A stretch of 64,000 bases of DNA from Chelydra serpentina (GCA_037349315.1 JBAIAC010000010.1:33272001-33336000); one strand, 5' to 3'. Positions 11,433 to 25,248 are shown, counted from the stretch's first letter. A program made the numbers and translations. Notes: generated by a model not told the origin, from the letters alone.

Positions 11433-14166
11433 CCTCACAGCCAGGCATTCACATCCAGGATGCATCTGTCTCTGCCTGGGCCCCTACCCTTGACTGGAAG
11501 GATTGAAGAGAACACCACCTGCCCCCAACTCCTTCATCCTTACTCCCAGAGCCCTGTAGTCACTTCTGATCTGCTCAGGGTCATACCTCACAGTATCATT
11601 AGTGCCCACATGGATGAGTAGCATGGGGTACTAGTCAGAGGGCTGGATGATCCTCAACAATCCCTTCGTAATGTCTCAGATATGGGCCCCTGGCAGGCAG
11701 CATACCTCCCAAGGTGCCATGTCAGATGGGTGTTCTGGAAATGGATTAATAGGAAAAGTGTAGGTGAGGTAGTCAGAAGTGTATGATAATGCCAATTTAT
11801 TCCATAGTTTCATAGTTTATTCCTTGACTCTCTTGACCTCATATATGGTGCTTAGATATCAGGATGTTAGGTGTCTTATGAATATCTAATATATATATGT
11901 TTTATTTATGTGTGTATACATGTTATGTTATAAACAGGATGCAAAAGTTAGAACTCCTTGTTTAATATCAGGATTATCTGGCACTATGTTTGTGGGTGTC
12001 ATGGGATTCAAAACCCCACTTCTTATAGAAGTATTCAGACAAAAAATCCATTACCTCCATAAAGTTACTATAAGATCTTTTTCACATGCAGAAGAATAAC
12101 TACATTACAGACCAATTGAAGCATACAGTCTAATGTTGTTACTCCTCCTTTAAGAGTTATTCTGTGTAACTAACATGTATTAGTTATCATCTCAAAAATG
12201 CACAGTGGGTAAAAATCAGTGTCATTTGGATTAGGGATGAGAGAGCTGGCGCAAACAAACACACATAGGGGCAAATTCTCAGCTGGTGTAAATTGTCAGG
12301 GCTCCATTGAAGTTAATGGAGAAAAGAAGAAAAAGGAGCGTAAGTGACTCATTTCCCCGCACACTTTATCCACACCCAGCCAATCAGATGAAACCAGAGG
12401 ATGCACTGAGAGGCAGAGAAGCAGAGTCGTCATGTAGTGCAGGACAGAAAGGGGGCAGAGGAGAAAAGCCTGGCAGCACAGAGAGACAGTCTGGTCATAA
12501 AAAACAGGCCTCGTACTATATGCAGGGAGAGACAGATGGCCTGGTAGCCCAGAGAGAGGCTGTAAGGTATCAGAATGAGAGACAGAGAGACCCTGACGAT
12601 GAAGAGTCTGAGGACTCAGAGAGAGAGGCCCTGGAGACTAGAGGCGAATGTGTTGTCTGAGTTAGGTAATAATGTTATGCAGGCAGTAGATGGCACTGTT
12701 TGTTTTAGTGTTAACTTTGGTCACCCCAGCTGGACTTTTAAAATGAAAGTGGCATAGCAGGAAGTGATAGAGATATAGCAGACAAACAAATTCCTCTCAA
12801 TTCCTGCCTGTGTGTTTTACTCCTAATTGTTCTTTTGGACAGCACAGAGGGCCTGGCCGCATCAAAGGTGGTGGCCTTCCGAAATTTTTAAAACAAAGAA
12901 AACAAAAAGCTGGCCTGCTACTTCCCCTCTTTGCTTATGAAAGCACAGAGGCTTGGTTATAACGAGTGTTGGTTATCAATGAAGACCAACCTTTGAGACA
13001 TTGCTCTGGATTTGGAGTTTAGTCAGTAGAAAACTCCTAGGCCTTCCTGTTTAAACAAACAAACAAAAATCTTCCTGATTTGAAAAAAAAAATCTAGGTA
13101 ATAAATAACCTGTCCTTTATTTCTGTGAGTGTATAAAGTCTTTGTGTGCTGGGGCTTCTGAAAGGGTTCGGAGAGCTGGTCTCTGATGTAGATTTAGAGG
13201 TAGGATTGAATGCCTTGGGGATGTTCTGGGTAAGAACAATATTGGGCATCAGCTGGACTGACTGAGTGACCAGCATGAAAATCATGAGGAGTGGCTGTGC
13301 GTGTATTAACGGGAGCACATGTTACAGTGAGACTAAAGAGGGTGGGACATTAGTATCTCAGATCTCAAAAGGAGCTAGAATTGATCGTAACTGATAAAGA
13401 AGCACAAGAAATACCAAAGGGGAAAAGCTGGGACACGGAGAGCTGGGACATAGCAACAAGGTGTAGATCATAGCATTGCCAAGAGGCACTACGTCAATAT
13501 CTTTTGATATCCAGTCTGATTATGGCCTTCCTTAACTGTATTCCCAGTACACAAAGATTTCCAATTCTTTCAATGTTTCTGGTGTCTTCCATACCTACTA
13601 GAAAAAGGAAGAAAAGAAAATGGTACTTTTGATCAAGAGAGAGGTGAAATCCAGCGAGAAATTATACCTTTACACTCCGAAGTAAACACTGACCACATGA
13701 ATTGTGGAAGCAGTTTTTTTTTAATGGATACACTATATAAACCTCATCTTCCCTATAATTAGTGTGAAAAACTGCCTCTGCACATGTATCTTTTTTTGGC
13801 AACACTGACTGTATATTGCATTTCATGCCACTGAAGATACTGAATTTCAACTTTCTGACCAGACTATTTGGAAATGTCAGTCTGTTTAGACTTTGACTGC
13901 CTGCTTACTTGCCTCCTTCCATCATTCAGGGACCTGGCTTCTGTGTATAATGTGAAGCACCTATCATATTTGTGAATGCTATAAAATAACAAATGATTAG
14001 CATTATTTAGCAAAACTTCAGCACGACAGGATGACTGACTTTCATTTTGTTTCCAAGTGCTATTTATTGTGTTTGATTTGCTCTATATAATTCTTTGTGG
14101 TTTTAGTCCTGCGTGTCTTAAAATGATAGTCAATGAGAATGAAATATGGCTTGTGTGTCTCCCCAA

Positions 14167-14193
14167 CTTTCTTTCTTTCTTTCTTTCTTTCTT
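14167..14193. repeat. (CTTT)n microsatellite
   Basis: An uninterrupted run of about six and a half CTTT units. Confidence 0.95.
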
Positions 14194-15878
14194 ATAAAGA
14201 AGGTTTTGGGGGGCAGAGCAGTGGGAAGGGGGGAAATCTGTTTGATTATAACATGAAAAATCCATGTCTTGTCTGCCCTGGAAGATTCTATGGCCTTGTC
14301 TCTACTGGGCTTTTTCTTATAATTTCCCACCATTGAAGATCCTCTGATGGTAACAATGTTGAGGCCAATGTAGAGAGGCTGTTGTTGATAATCAAATGTT
14401 TACCATTCTGTCACCTAGACATGATAGGTTAGATAGAGTAATAATTCTGGCAAGTTTTCTACACTGCTCTTCCCACAGGTGAAGCTGGAATCATGGCATT
14501 GCAATGGTAGGAGATTTTAGTAAGAAGCTAAATCAGTGTCGACACCAGCCACAGTGACTGAGAAACCAGTGAAATTATGGTATGACAAGAGACAGGAGGG
14601 GGAAAGCTGAGCAACTAACAGGGGAATTTGAGTCAGAGTGATTACGGTTGTATTTATACTGGCAAAATTCAGACATGTAATTCACCGGCAGTGCAGTTCC
14701 CCTGGTGATAGCAATGATGGAAGCTATAGTGCAGAGCCGGGGTAGAGGACACAGTACTTAAAACATCAGACCCCTGTTTACACTATAGTTTCCATAGTTG
14801 AAGCCACATGTAGCTCTGCCCTGGTAGTAAGTTATGGGTCTCAATTCTGCTACTATAGATAAGGCCCCTAATGCTTTGTTTTTATTTGGTTCTGTTCATA
14901 CCTATTTAACAACAATACCTAGTGAAGAGTAGGGAGAAAGGCCATCTTTGTAAATATTAAATTCACCTCTTCAGTTAAGGTATGAAAGCTCAATAAACAT
15001 CTGTGAAACACCCACCAAAGTACCCTTCAGCAAAACCAAGAAAGAACAGAACTGAATTTTCTGGTACTGTAAGGTAAAAACAAACAAAAAACAAAAACAC
15101 AAGCAACCCCAAAACTTTTAGGTCTTCATTACATACCACATGAAAGAAAGAAAAGGGCACATATCTAATTTTCAGACAAGCACTGGAAGATTATCTTCGC
15201 TACCATGAGCCATATTCATCCCTGGTGTAATTCCATTACTTCTATAGGAATACATTTGATCCGGACTCTGTCCTCAAGCTTTCCCCCCACTCTTGAGGTC
15301 AAATGTATGACATACAGTCAGCACAGTACAGTTCCTGGTTTTGAAATGGATGCTATTATAGTAAGTTCAACCTTAAAAATACATGCATGTAGTTAGAAGG
15401 TTTATTATAATGCAACCAACTATAACATTTTTTTTGCATACTCAATGCATCATTTTCAAAGAAGCACCTTGGCAAAATATACGTAAAATTATATTCAAGG
15501 GACCAGATATTTGGTTAGTGTAAACTAGCTTCCTTTGAAGTTGATGCAGCCATATCAAGTTACACCAGTTGAAAATATGGCCCAAGAACTGTGGTTGCAT
15601 GTTTGTTGATATGTGATTGCATGTTTGTTGATATGTAATATTCTATCTATCTCATTCATTTAGAAAATATTTACTATATTTTACATATTCAAAGCACTGT
15701 ACAAACAATAACTAATATACATGTATGATATGGAATCTAATATATTTGAAAAATCTTAATTTATGAGGAAAACATCTCATGAGCACGTAGTGAGTTTTTG
15801 AGCACATGGTCAAAGAAATATATGTGGATACTCAATATGTGGTATTTAGTATTTTCAAAGAGATAACTAAATGCATAG

Positions 15879-15975
15879 GGCCAGAGTCTGCTCTCACTTA
15901 CATTGCTGTGAATCCAAAGAAATTCCCCTAAAGTCAATGGATTTACATAAGTGTAACCAAGATTAGAATCTAGCT
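15879..15975. repeat. Short palindromic element
   Basis: It begins GGGCCAGAGTCTGCTCTCACTTACA and ends with a roughly complementary 'taagtgtaaccaagattagaatct', around a centre with 'aaagtcaatgga'. It is one of about a dozen members of the same loose family in the window. MITE-like origin is inferred from the symmetry. Confidence 0.5.
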
Positions 15976-17544
15976 GCTATTTGTGTTGCACACACCAATG
16001 AAACATTTCAGTGTAAGAAAAGTTAAATTAGAGACTATTTCATATATTTTAGACTTCCACAATCTGCTGGATCCTTAACTTAAAAGTGTACATCTTTTAG
16101 TGCAAAAATTAATTTCTCTTTCACAAGTTCCACTTAGATTTTGTTGCTAATAAAACCAAGGATGTAAATACTATTAAGTACAAAACAGCCTGCTGCATAA
16201 TTGTTTCAAAGCAATTACAGATTACATCGAGCCATTCGTTGAGCAGAAACAGTTTTTTCCAAGACACCAGCTCCCTGTACCTTGAAATTTTATTAGTCTA
16301 AGAATTTCATGCACCATATGTTGTAATACGAGACTAGCTGCAATTGAACAAACAACTTTCTGATATATAAGTGAATGATAACCTGATTTTAAATGTGTTT
16401 ATCTAATGAGATAGTAACTGTAATTTACAGCACATATAAAAACTCCCACTGTTACTCTTGGTGCACCTTTTGGCTAAAAAGGGTGATGCACTGAGATATG
16501 CTAATGAATATCATCTTGGTTTTTACTAAGTCAGTAATAAAATTTGCATTTGATATTGTGCACAGTAAACTGGGTTATTAGCCTTGAAAATGAGTCTCAT
16601 AAAATTTAAATATAGGCTTAAATCATATTAACTGTCCCGTAGATTTTCTGAGAGGCTTTAAAGCATTGTGTTTTGGTTCTATAGTGTTGAGAATGCAGAT
16701 GTCATTTTGCCTTCAGGGGGTGCCCCAAAATGATGCATATTGGAGTCTGAAGGATGAACGCCAAATCAAGCCTTTGTTCTTTCACATTTTGGGATCTGGT
16801 CTCAGCTACCGGCCTGGGAAGATTATTTTGGGCAGGGAGAAGGAAACGAAAAACAAAGTACTTCTAACTTTCCCCCATCTGAAGGTTTAAGCAGTGACGG
16901 AGCACATTAGCATGCTAGCACATCTTGCTGCACACATCTAGGCTTCTGATCTGGGACAACTGAACTTAAAAGGAAAAATGCACAAAACAGTTTGGGTGAC
17001 AGGAATGGTGTCTGATGAACTATTGTTCCTAGGGATGTGGGAGAAAAAATGAATAAAGGGCATGAAAGACCAAGGGCTAAATTCTACTCTTGCACTGAAA
17101 TCTGTTTAGAGTGATTCCACAGGCTTCAGTAAAGGCATTCCAGATGTATATTAGTGTAAAAGAGAAGAATTTGTTCACTAATGTTTTCAGCAGATATGAG
17201 CCGCTTGAACAATAGCACAGATAGATAGATCACTGCTTTAATGCAGCCCAAGCTAAACCACGATCTGGTGGTGATGCGTGGTATCATCAGCAAGTAAGGA
17301 TATGAAAAACTAAAATGTGATACTCAGGCCTAGCTTCAACTAACAGCTTATCTGGCTGAAAGCAAAAGCTATAGTTCCAGCAGCATATAAATGCAGCAAT
17401 GTAATTCTTCAGTCATTTGGAGCTTCATCCTGCCAGGTGCTGAGTCAGTGGGAGATGACAGCACTCAGCATCTTGCAGGATTAATGCTTTAAAAATATGA
17501 GAGAGGTCTTTTTATTTCAGTATAAACATATAGCATTTTTCATA

Positions 17545-17625
17545 TTAGATCAGACCTTTGGTCCAACCGGTTTTATATCCTGACTCCAGCAGTGGCCAAT
17601 ACCTGATGAGTTACAGGGAAGTGTG
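17545..17625. repeat. CR1/L3-like LINE 3' fragment
   Basis: The text 'catattagatcagacctttggtccaacc...agcagtggccaatacctgatg' matches, from memory, the 3' region of an old amniote CR1/L3-like LINE. The better preserved fragment at 18725-18960 shares the same phrases. No coding sequence remains. Confidence 0.5.
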
Positions 17626-17894
17626 TTTGCGGGGGAAGAAAGGGAAGAAGATGGGGGAATCAGTATATTATTTTTTGTATATTTCTAAAATACCTTTTAC
17701 AGCAATATTTCCATAGGCAGTTCACAAGCTCCTGTACGTACGTAGATCACCTGGGAAATGCAACCACTGCCAAGATAGAGGGCAGTAGCCAACTGCTGCA
17801 CTGCACAACAGTGGTGTAATATTTTAGGTCTTGTTTTTATCATGTTAGAATCACAGTTTGTTAGGAATCAGAGTCTAATTTCCAACTGTTTATT

Positions 17895-18170
17895 CTGACT
17901 ACCAGGTATAACTGTCTAAGGGATCGGCGGGTAGTGAGCGATCTATCAGGGATATCTAGTGTAGATGCGATAAATCGATCCCCGAGTGCTCTCCCCATCG
18001 ACTTCGGAACTCCACTGCTGCGAGAGGCGGAAGCGGAGTCGACGGGGGAGTGGCAGCGGTCAACTTGCTGCCGTGAGGACGCCCAGGTAAGTCGACCTAA
18101 AATGCGTCGACTTAAGTTGCGTATTTTAGGTCGACACCTCCCCCCGCCCCCACCAGTGTAGACCAGGCCT
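17895..18170. mobile_element. MITE with internal hairpin, right end clear
   Basis: The right end is CAGTGTAGACCAGGCCT (18154-18170). An unusually CpG-rich body contains 'cgataaatcgatccccgag' and a hairpin in which GTCGACCTAAAATGCG (18091-18106) pairs with the stretch ending at about 18135. This is a known type in turtle DNA, by memory. The left terminus was not identified with certainty and could be near 17823 or near 17895. Superfamily is unassigned. Confidence 0.6.
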
Positions 18171-18724
18171 AACACAAAAGGAACTCTCTGTCTCTCTCAC
18201 CCCAAAGCAGGGACTGGGAGTGGTTCAGGAGGATATAATATAAACAGACTAATGAGATCAATTCAACTAACAGAAGCAGATTCACCTACAAGTCGGGGAA
18301 AGGAGGAAATTTTGACCAAGGACACAGGGTCCTGTAATTCTTCTTTTGAAAAGCGGCACTGGCAGTTGTGCAATGCTCTAGGAAGAGGAAATATCTCCCT
18401 GAACCTTGAGACAATCAACATATGCTCTAATGCATGAAATTTGATTAGCCTTATTAGCCTACTACACATGCTCTTATATTATTAATGTGTAATTCACAAA
18501 TATTAAACGATATCAGAATCTCAAATGATATTTGTTATGAAATTGTCTGACCTCTCTTTAAATCTGGCTGTAGTACTTGACTCTTTGACCTACTGCTGCA
18601 GCATTTATGCTTATATGATGTGTAAAGAAGTATTTTTAATAAGACATTTAAAAAACCTGAAGATGTGAGTTGAACATGGAGCCCAAACAGAATACAGTAC
18701 TTTACATCTTAAAACCAGTGTTTT

Positions 18725-18960
18725 AGAAACACAGGAATTGCTCTACTGGATGAGACCCAAGGTTCATCTAGTCCAGTATCTTGTCTCTGACAGTGGCCTT
18801 TACCAAGTGCCTCAGAAGAAGGCGTAAGAACCTTTTAGTAGGCAGATGTGGGATAATTTGCCCACCACCTTAGGCCTCATCCTAGTCTCAAATAGCTAGA
18901 GACTGTCCTAAACCCTGAACGTGTTTTTAATATCCCTTCTAACATTTGTATCCTTAATTA
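18725..18960. repeat. CR1/L3-like LINE 3' fragment
   Basis: The phrases 'tactggatgagacccaaggttcatctagtccagtatcttgtctctgacagtggcc' and 'gtaggcagatgtgggataat' mark an old CR1/L3-type LINE tail common in amniotes. It carries no open reading frame of interest and no intact 3' terminal repeat. The exact family and strand are not certain. Confidence 0.6.
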
Positions 18961-21900
18961 TGATAACTCTGGATATTCTTGATAGCCATGTAAATGTCCA
19001 ATCCCTTTATATTTTAACAACATTATATGTAAACAGGTACAAACACATCTCACTTCTGCTATATATTGAACAAAGACAGTGGTATAACATCAGGAACCTG
19101 AAATGCTTAATTTGGTTAGGATCAGTGCCAAGAATGAATGGCTTGAAAAGTAAAAGAACTCCAAGAAAGATGAACAAAACATGTCTATAGTTGTTTGGGG
19201 AAAGAATTATGGCAGCTTTTAGCTAATACATACTGATATTGCAGGAACATTTCTAGTCTAGCTGCCACACCTTTAGGGCAATTTGCATAGCACTTCCCAC
19301 AATACACAGTATCTTTCCCGTTCCGTTAAGCATATTAGGTTTTGGCAGTAACCTGATCTTAATTGTGTGTTGTTACAAGAGGGTGACACTTTCCTTGGCT
19401 GAGACATCTTTTCTGACTGAGACTTCACTGATGAGTTTAAAGTAGAGGAAAACACCAGACTGTGTTTTCTGTTGCTCCATGATTAATCAGCCAACTGTAC
19501 AGATCCCTAGCTGGCACCTACTAAGATCTGTGGCCAAATAGATGATCAGCCTGTTACTTTATAGTAATTTGCCTAGCATTACTTAAAGCAGCTGTAATGT
19601 CGGTTTCTGAATGTTTATGGAAATTTCCCAACAGAAAAACATTTTCACTTTGATTTTTATGTTGCGATGAAATTTTTATTTTTTGTGACCATAACTAGGC
19701 TGAGTGGTTTTGATTTCCTCTCATTGTGAAAGGGCCCCATTTTGGAGTTACCACAAGCCATGAAAAAAGGGCAGCACTGCCCCGGGAAGCAGACCAGGAA
19801 CTGAATTGTGACTCGGAGAGTCGTAATTTGGTCCCTGGTCCTCCCCTTTCTCCAAGGGGGAAGTGATCTGTGGAAGCCCTTTGCCAGGTGCAGATACTAC
19901 TCCATCTGTGCAACTGGTGTGCTGGGGAGGCCAGCGGGTGTGTGTGTGTGTGAAGATTTAAGGCTCTGCCCACTCCCCAGCCCTGCCCACTCATTCTTTA
20001 CCCATCTACACAGAGAGTGAGTACCTTCATCATTGAGTTAATTTTCTGCCTTGCAGCCTAATCGAAAATATTGTGTTATAGGCAAGGCAAAACCACCTAT
20101 TAGTAAGGCTGATGAACACTTCCCATTATAAGACTCTATTTTCAGTGGTTTATACCTTCCCCAAGCTTCAGCTGTTGAAGCCCTTGAAAAAGCACAGTAC
20201 ACACATCCTCAGTAGAGAACCCTGAGATTTTTAACAGCTAAAGTCCCCAAAGATTCCATGCACTCTGGGTATGCTGGTGAAATATTTTAAGGAAAAAGGT
20301 GTTAGCATCTGGCAACTATATTTGTTACTATTACATATTATTAGTGTCTTTCCCAAGCCTCTCAAAGCATTTTCACAGAATGACATACTATACATATACA
20401 GTGATCACTTCACGCATTGCTGAAATGCAGCATCCTCTGAGCTAGGACATGTTAGCCATTACATAAGTGTCAGCAATACTACACAGCAGTTTAGAAACAG
20501 CAAGTGAAGAAGTCGGAGGGAAATTAGGCATAAAATTTAGCACCTGAGTGAAATAAATAGGGGCATTTGAGGACAAAAACAGGCACACGGCTTTTAATTC
20601 AATTGAAAAGCATTGCACTAGGATAGCTTTTTAGAGGACCAGAGTGGAAAGGGGGAAAATATTTTGCAAAAAAAGATCTGACCTCCTAAATAGTGCATAC
20701 ACATATGTGCTCACGCTCTAACCTGGACAGATTAGCATGTATGTATAAATTTAGACAATCGGGATGTAGTGACAACACTGGAATTTGCCCAAGATTTTGA
20801 AGCAGACACAGCTCCTTTCTTTTGCCAAAGCATCTTTCATGGGATTTTTAGTGACCGCAAGGGATCAAAGAGACCTCTGTTTTACATCACAGCCAAAAGA
20901 TGGCTCCTCCAGGAGCAGAGTGCCCCCCTCCCCCATTATGCTCCTAACTTATTTAATTGGTCTACACTTACTGTCTTTACCATTGATTTGCTTCATCCCC
21001 TTCCTTCCCCATTAACAGTTTTTAAAATATAATACATTATTTTTTTAAGTAGAAGAAAAAATGAAGGTGCAGGCAATGTATTGTGAAGAAATGGCTTGTC
21101 TGGAAGTGTGATAGTACCCTCTGCTGGATACATGCAGAACTGTGCAACTGTGAGTCAAAGGGTGCTATCAGCTAACGGAGATTCTCCGTAACTAAAGTGG
21201 TGTGGGTTTGTGCTTCGGGAGCAGCAGGATGTGAGTTCTGTTCCCTCTGGCACTATATTCAAATGTCTGTTGTGTGCAGCACGCTCACCCCAAGTGGTCA
21301 CAAGTTTGTTACTGTATCAACACATCCAGCACTGGCTATATCTTTTGCTTTCAGTGTGCTTCTTGCATCATCCAAATAGAAAGCAGCAGTATAGCAAACA
21401 AACCAAAAGACAGTTGTTGCTCCGTGGATGAATATATTGTAATGTTTTTAAATTTTGGGGGTAAAGTTTAGTTTCTCCTCCCCCACCCACACAAAGAATG
21501 TAAAAATATTGCAAAATTACTGCTTCCCACAAACCCACAACAGCAAGGATGGAATAGACCAGATTGTAAGAGTATCCAACATATCTTCTCTCCAGAGATG
21601 TAGGAGTATTTAGCCAAGAAAGCAATCTGATGATTATAAGAGAGAGGAAAGATAAAAGTACATCAAGATATGGACCTGATATGACTTGTTTTCTGTACTA
21701 CACCTCTCTGTTTCTCTTAGAAAATATCTCAAAATAATTACCTGTTATATTTAACTGAAAGAAGTGTGAGAATTATTTTTCTCTGAATAAGGTAGCGTTG
21801 CTGATTCTTCTGATATTTGCTGCTTTTTTTTAAAGCCCCTGAAGTCATTTGATTGTGTAAGAATCTCAGTTTTCATTAAAAAACAAAGTTCCTAGCCTTC

Positions 21901-24900
21901 TTGGTTGCAGAGGAAAACTTGAAGATATGAACCACATGAGCTGAAAAACCAGAAGGAAATAAAAAGAATCACACATCTGTTTTAAATCTCATGATTTTAA
22001 GCCGATCTTGTGCTTTTTTGTGGACCTGACTCACAATTTTTGGCTGCTTGTGGTTGGCAGTTCTGGTAATATGCTTTAAGGGACCTCGGATCCATGATTC
22101 CACCAATGGGGAGGCGCTAAGGTCAGAGTGGCCCTTTTGGTCACGTAGTAGCAGCCTGTTGTGTGGCAGCTCTTGAATAAGTTAGTGGATCAGAGGCAGG
22201 AGTGCTGGTTGTATGTGAGTGAACACAATCACCCTTGCCCCCCGGGAAACAATCAGAACCCATAGGCCAAGCTAAGAACAAAGCTTCATGTACACAGGAC
22301 CTGAGAGATCGTTTGAAGTGGGAGGTAATTGGGAGATCCAATAAAGAAAATGGAAATTCCTGCAACTGTTTAGCTTTACATTTGTATGAATCCTGGATTT
22401 TCCCTACCTGGAGTAAAACCTATTCGTTGGCCCTGGCATATCACTGCCACTTTTTCCACTTTCACAATGGATTAATTCATCGATTCCTGAGTGATTAAGG
22501 GCCATATTCTGGCCTACTCCTGCATAGGAAAAGCAAGGGAGGTGAGTAAAGAACAGCACACAAGAAGCCATTTGCAATGCACAACAATAAGTTTTACGGG
22601 TCCTACAAAACCCAGGGACTGTGCTACATATTCTACTGGCACCTTATCTATTAAATATTTATACAGGAGCATACTTCTCTCACAATACAAAGAGCCTTTC
22701 CCTCACTCTTGTGCCTCTGCGCAAAGCTGGCCAGAATCCCATTGGGAACGTGTAGACCCAGCTCCTTCCTAGTGCCTCACATAGGTTGGGTGTCCAAAAG
22801 AGAGTGGGACCAGATGAGAATTAAGTGACTTCCTGCCCCACCACACACGCTGCATCGGCCCGCTGGACTGTCTGAGCGCTAAGTGGGAGGATATGCTGCG
22901 TCCTCTCGAAGGGTGGAAGAGCTAGTGCTCTAGGATGCACAACACAGAGACCCCCGGGAAGTATTCTGCTGAATCAACAAGAATTTACCTGGGGTTCTCC
23001 AGCAATAGTGCAGCCCCTCCTGCACACCCAAAGCCACCAAAAGCAGAAACGTGGCCTTAGTTAACTGCCCTGTTATAGGAAATAGGAAATATTATCATCA
23101 CCATAATTGATTTATGTGCACACACTGTACTCCCGAATTTTTGGCCTACATAATTAGGCCCTTACATATATGGAGTATTTTCTTTGTGGCCCATACATGC
23201 ATCAAGATTTAGCAAATCATTTTAACTCTTTTGTTTCAGGTACTTATGGTTATGGAGTCTCAGAACACACTCCATTGAAAACAGAAGGAATTAAGGAATA
23301 TTTGGTACATCCAGCTGCTCAGCAGGTGTTCCAGGCCCTGATCGCTCTCCTACAGCCTGTGCCAGAGTGCAGTTCAGCAAAGCTTTACTTTAACAAATTT
23401 TAGAAACCCATTGAATGTCCCAAAACTAAACATTACTTCCCGAATCATGTTTTCAGTGTAAAATCCATCAGTGTTTTATGAGTGATTTTTCAGGGCACAG
23501 GAAACCACAAAAAAAGAGCCACAAAAACTCTGGCAAATTTTGTTTTTTAAATTTCTTAGGGCCAGGGACAGCCTTGGCAGTTCAGAATAAATCCCTTTAT
23601 TAACATAACCTTCTAAAAGAAAGAAAAAAAGCCTTCCACAATTTCAACTGGAGAGAATAGTTTCCCATATGTTAAAATAAAATATTCATCAGCTGCAGCT
23701 TTTCTGGCACCAGCTCTATAATCAAAGTGGAGCGTTTAAAAGTTTCTCTGGCCTAGAGTACTCCTGCTTGCCTCAGTAGTCAGTAACATTTTCCTTCCCA
23801 AGTTATGGTCTGTGCCCTCCTCTACTCACTCAAAATCTTAACAAAGGGGACAAAAGAGGTGGACATTGATATTGCCCCTTCTCCTCTGGATGAGCACAGC
23901 CACTCACAGCGCTTGCCAGTTTTGCTATGGATTCACTAACAATTTAGGAAGGAACTTGGGGAGCAAAACGATCCAGCTATTAAAGAATGAAGAACTGAGA
24001 GTGACTTTATCTGCCTCTGCTGAGGGATGATCACTTGGACTTCCAGCTCCTGAAGACAAAGCGTGCGTGTAAGGGAAGGTGTGGTTCTGAATCCAGCTGG
24101 TCGTATCAAACCAGCATAAGAAGCAGAAAGCCATGTCCTGCCTTCTCTGACAATTGTGTTCTGCACGTGGACGTGGTTCAAGCATAACATTTACTGTATT
24201 GCCAAATGCTTATAAATCTACCTTTGGGACGTCTGCAGGGGGTTAACGCAAGCCCGGGGTTGACACAACACTAGAGGCATTCACATAAGAGGCCTACAGT
24301 TGCTGCATAGGCACATTTGGCCCATGTTTCCAAAGAGGCAGTAGCTGCTACTGCAGAGGAGTACACTGCCTGCCTCTGTTGGACCATTAGTATGGAAATG
24401 AGGCATGTGTGTGACAGGTGGCCTTACAACCAACACAATTAACTTTCTCCATTAGCTGACGCACTGACAAAACAGATGCAGCATCAATAAGCACAAAAAA
24501 ACCCACAAACAGTGAATAGGAATGACACATTGCACACCCCTATTATTTATAAGGAGGAGTAGCATAATTTCCTCCATACACAGTAGAGAGTGGGAAATAG
24601 TTGTGGTTTTTGTTTGTTTGTTTTTTAATTTTGAACCTTACAGTAATATTGTCTTGGACCCCACAGAGCCCTCAGTGCTTTACAATGCATTCAGGAATTA
24701 GTTTGTCACAGCAATGGAGGAGAAAGTATGCAGACTTTTTTAGGACAAAACAATTGTTTGTCAGCTGAGTAAATTCAGGAATATCAAGAGCTGAAGTGCA
24801 GAGAGTAGGTTCCAAGACTTTGATGTATGATATATTCTAGCTGCATACAGTAACACCCCTATAGACAGTTAAGGTGGAACAACTGCTTGTATTCCTAAAC

Positions 24901-25245
24901 TCTGTTGCAACTCAGCTGAATACACTGGATTAAAGGAAGACAACTTGACGTATAAGCTTTTAGCAAAGGAGCAAACTGCAGGGTTGACCTAGCAGGAAAG
25001 TCAGGTTAGCCCTTTTGTGTGTGTTTATGAGAAATAAATAGCTGTTGGGATTCTTAGATGTTCTTGTTTAAAAATATGTTTTTTCAGGCAGGCCCTAGTA
25101 ATGTGGGTGACTCACACTGGATATTTTAAAAAATAATAGTAATAATTTGAAGTGCCTGAAACACAGAACTATAACATAGTAGCAAAGACATCAGTGACAG
25201 CCTCCTAGCGACAACCAGTGCCTCACAGAACAATTAGAAACGTAC
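18961..25245. other. Mostly unique sequence, no gene seen
   Basis: No exon or bounded transposon was recognised. A (TG)n run lies at 19938-19952. A stretch near 20345-20510 ('cctctcaaagcattttcacagaatgacata') and one near 24630-24800 resemble reverse-strand MIR tails, but too weakly to annotate. A block near 21985-22070 ('ctcatgattttaagccgatcttgtg...ctgactcac') looks like an old interspersed repeat that I cannot name. Confidence 0.45.
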
Positions 25246-25248
25246 TGA

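Larger units (their letters stand above)
7095..11740 (-). mobile_element. CR1-A: old CR1 LINE, interrupted by three hAT-type elements
   Basis: On the minus strand this is a CR1 retrotransposon. It runs from an ORF1 esterase-like remnant near 11.6 kb, through endonuclease near 10.0-10.6 kb, to reverse transcriptase at 7.5-9.4 kb. After removing the insertions at 8280-8973, 10620-10943 and 11177-11432, about 3.4 kb of CR1 sequence remains. The typical 3' terminal ATTCTATG-type repeats are absent: the element stops abruptly at about 7095, next to a hAT-type element. Many frameshifts and stops show that it is much older than the CR1 copy at 32950-36317. It belongs to a different CR1 subfamily from that copy, since the aligned text differs throughout. 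Confidence 0.9.
10990..11740 (-). pseudogene. CR1-A ORF1 remnant (esterase-like region)
   Basis: CR1 ORF1 proteins carry an SGNH-hydrolase (esterase) domain. On the minus strand the block III sequence HVGTNDT is readable at about 11589-11612, with GTND at 11595-11606. The downstream part aligns in content with the ORF1 tail of the better copy at 35931-36263 (for example the 'accatcccatggtcaa' and 'gagaacaccacctg' text). It is split by the 256-bp element at 11177-11432 and carries frameshifts. The 5' limit near 11740 is where CR1 similarity stops. Confidence 0.75.
11741..17540. other. Mostly unique AT-rich sequence, no gene seen
   Basis: No exon was recognised. A purine-rich open frame at 12307-12660 (repeated RE/QRE-type text) reflects AG-rich composition and has no family match I can name. 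Half of a short palindromic element lies at 12267-12321 and a likely diverged copy at 17090-17175. Two octamer-like sites occur at 16498-16549. A small (CTTT)n array and one palindromic element are listed separately. Confidence 0.5.

Noticed and set aside
11055..11621. 188-codon plus-strand open frame
   Set aside because: It crosses the CR1-A antisense strand and the inserted 256-bp element, so it cannot be one ancestral gene.
12307..12757. Purine-rich open frames with repeated acidic and basic residues
   Set aside because: Composition-driven by GAGA-type sequence; no homologous family recognised.
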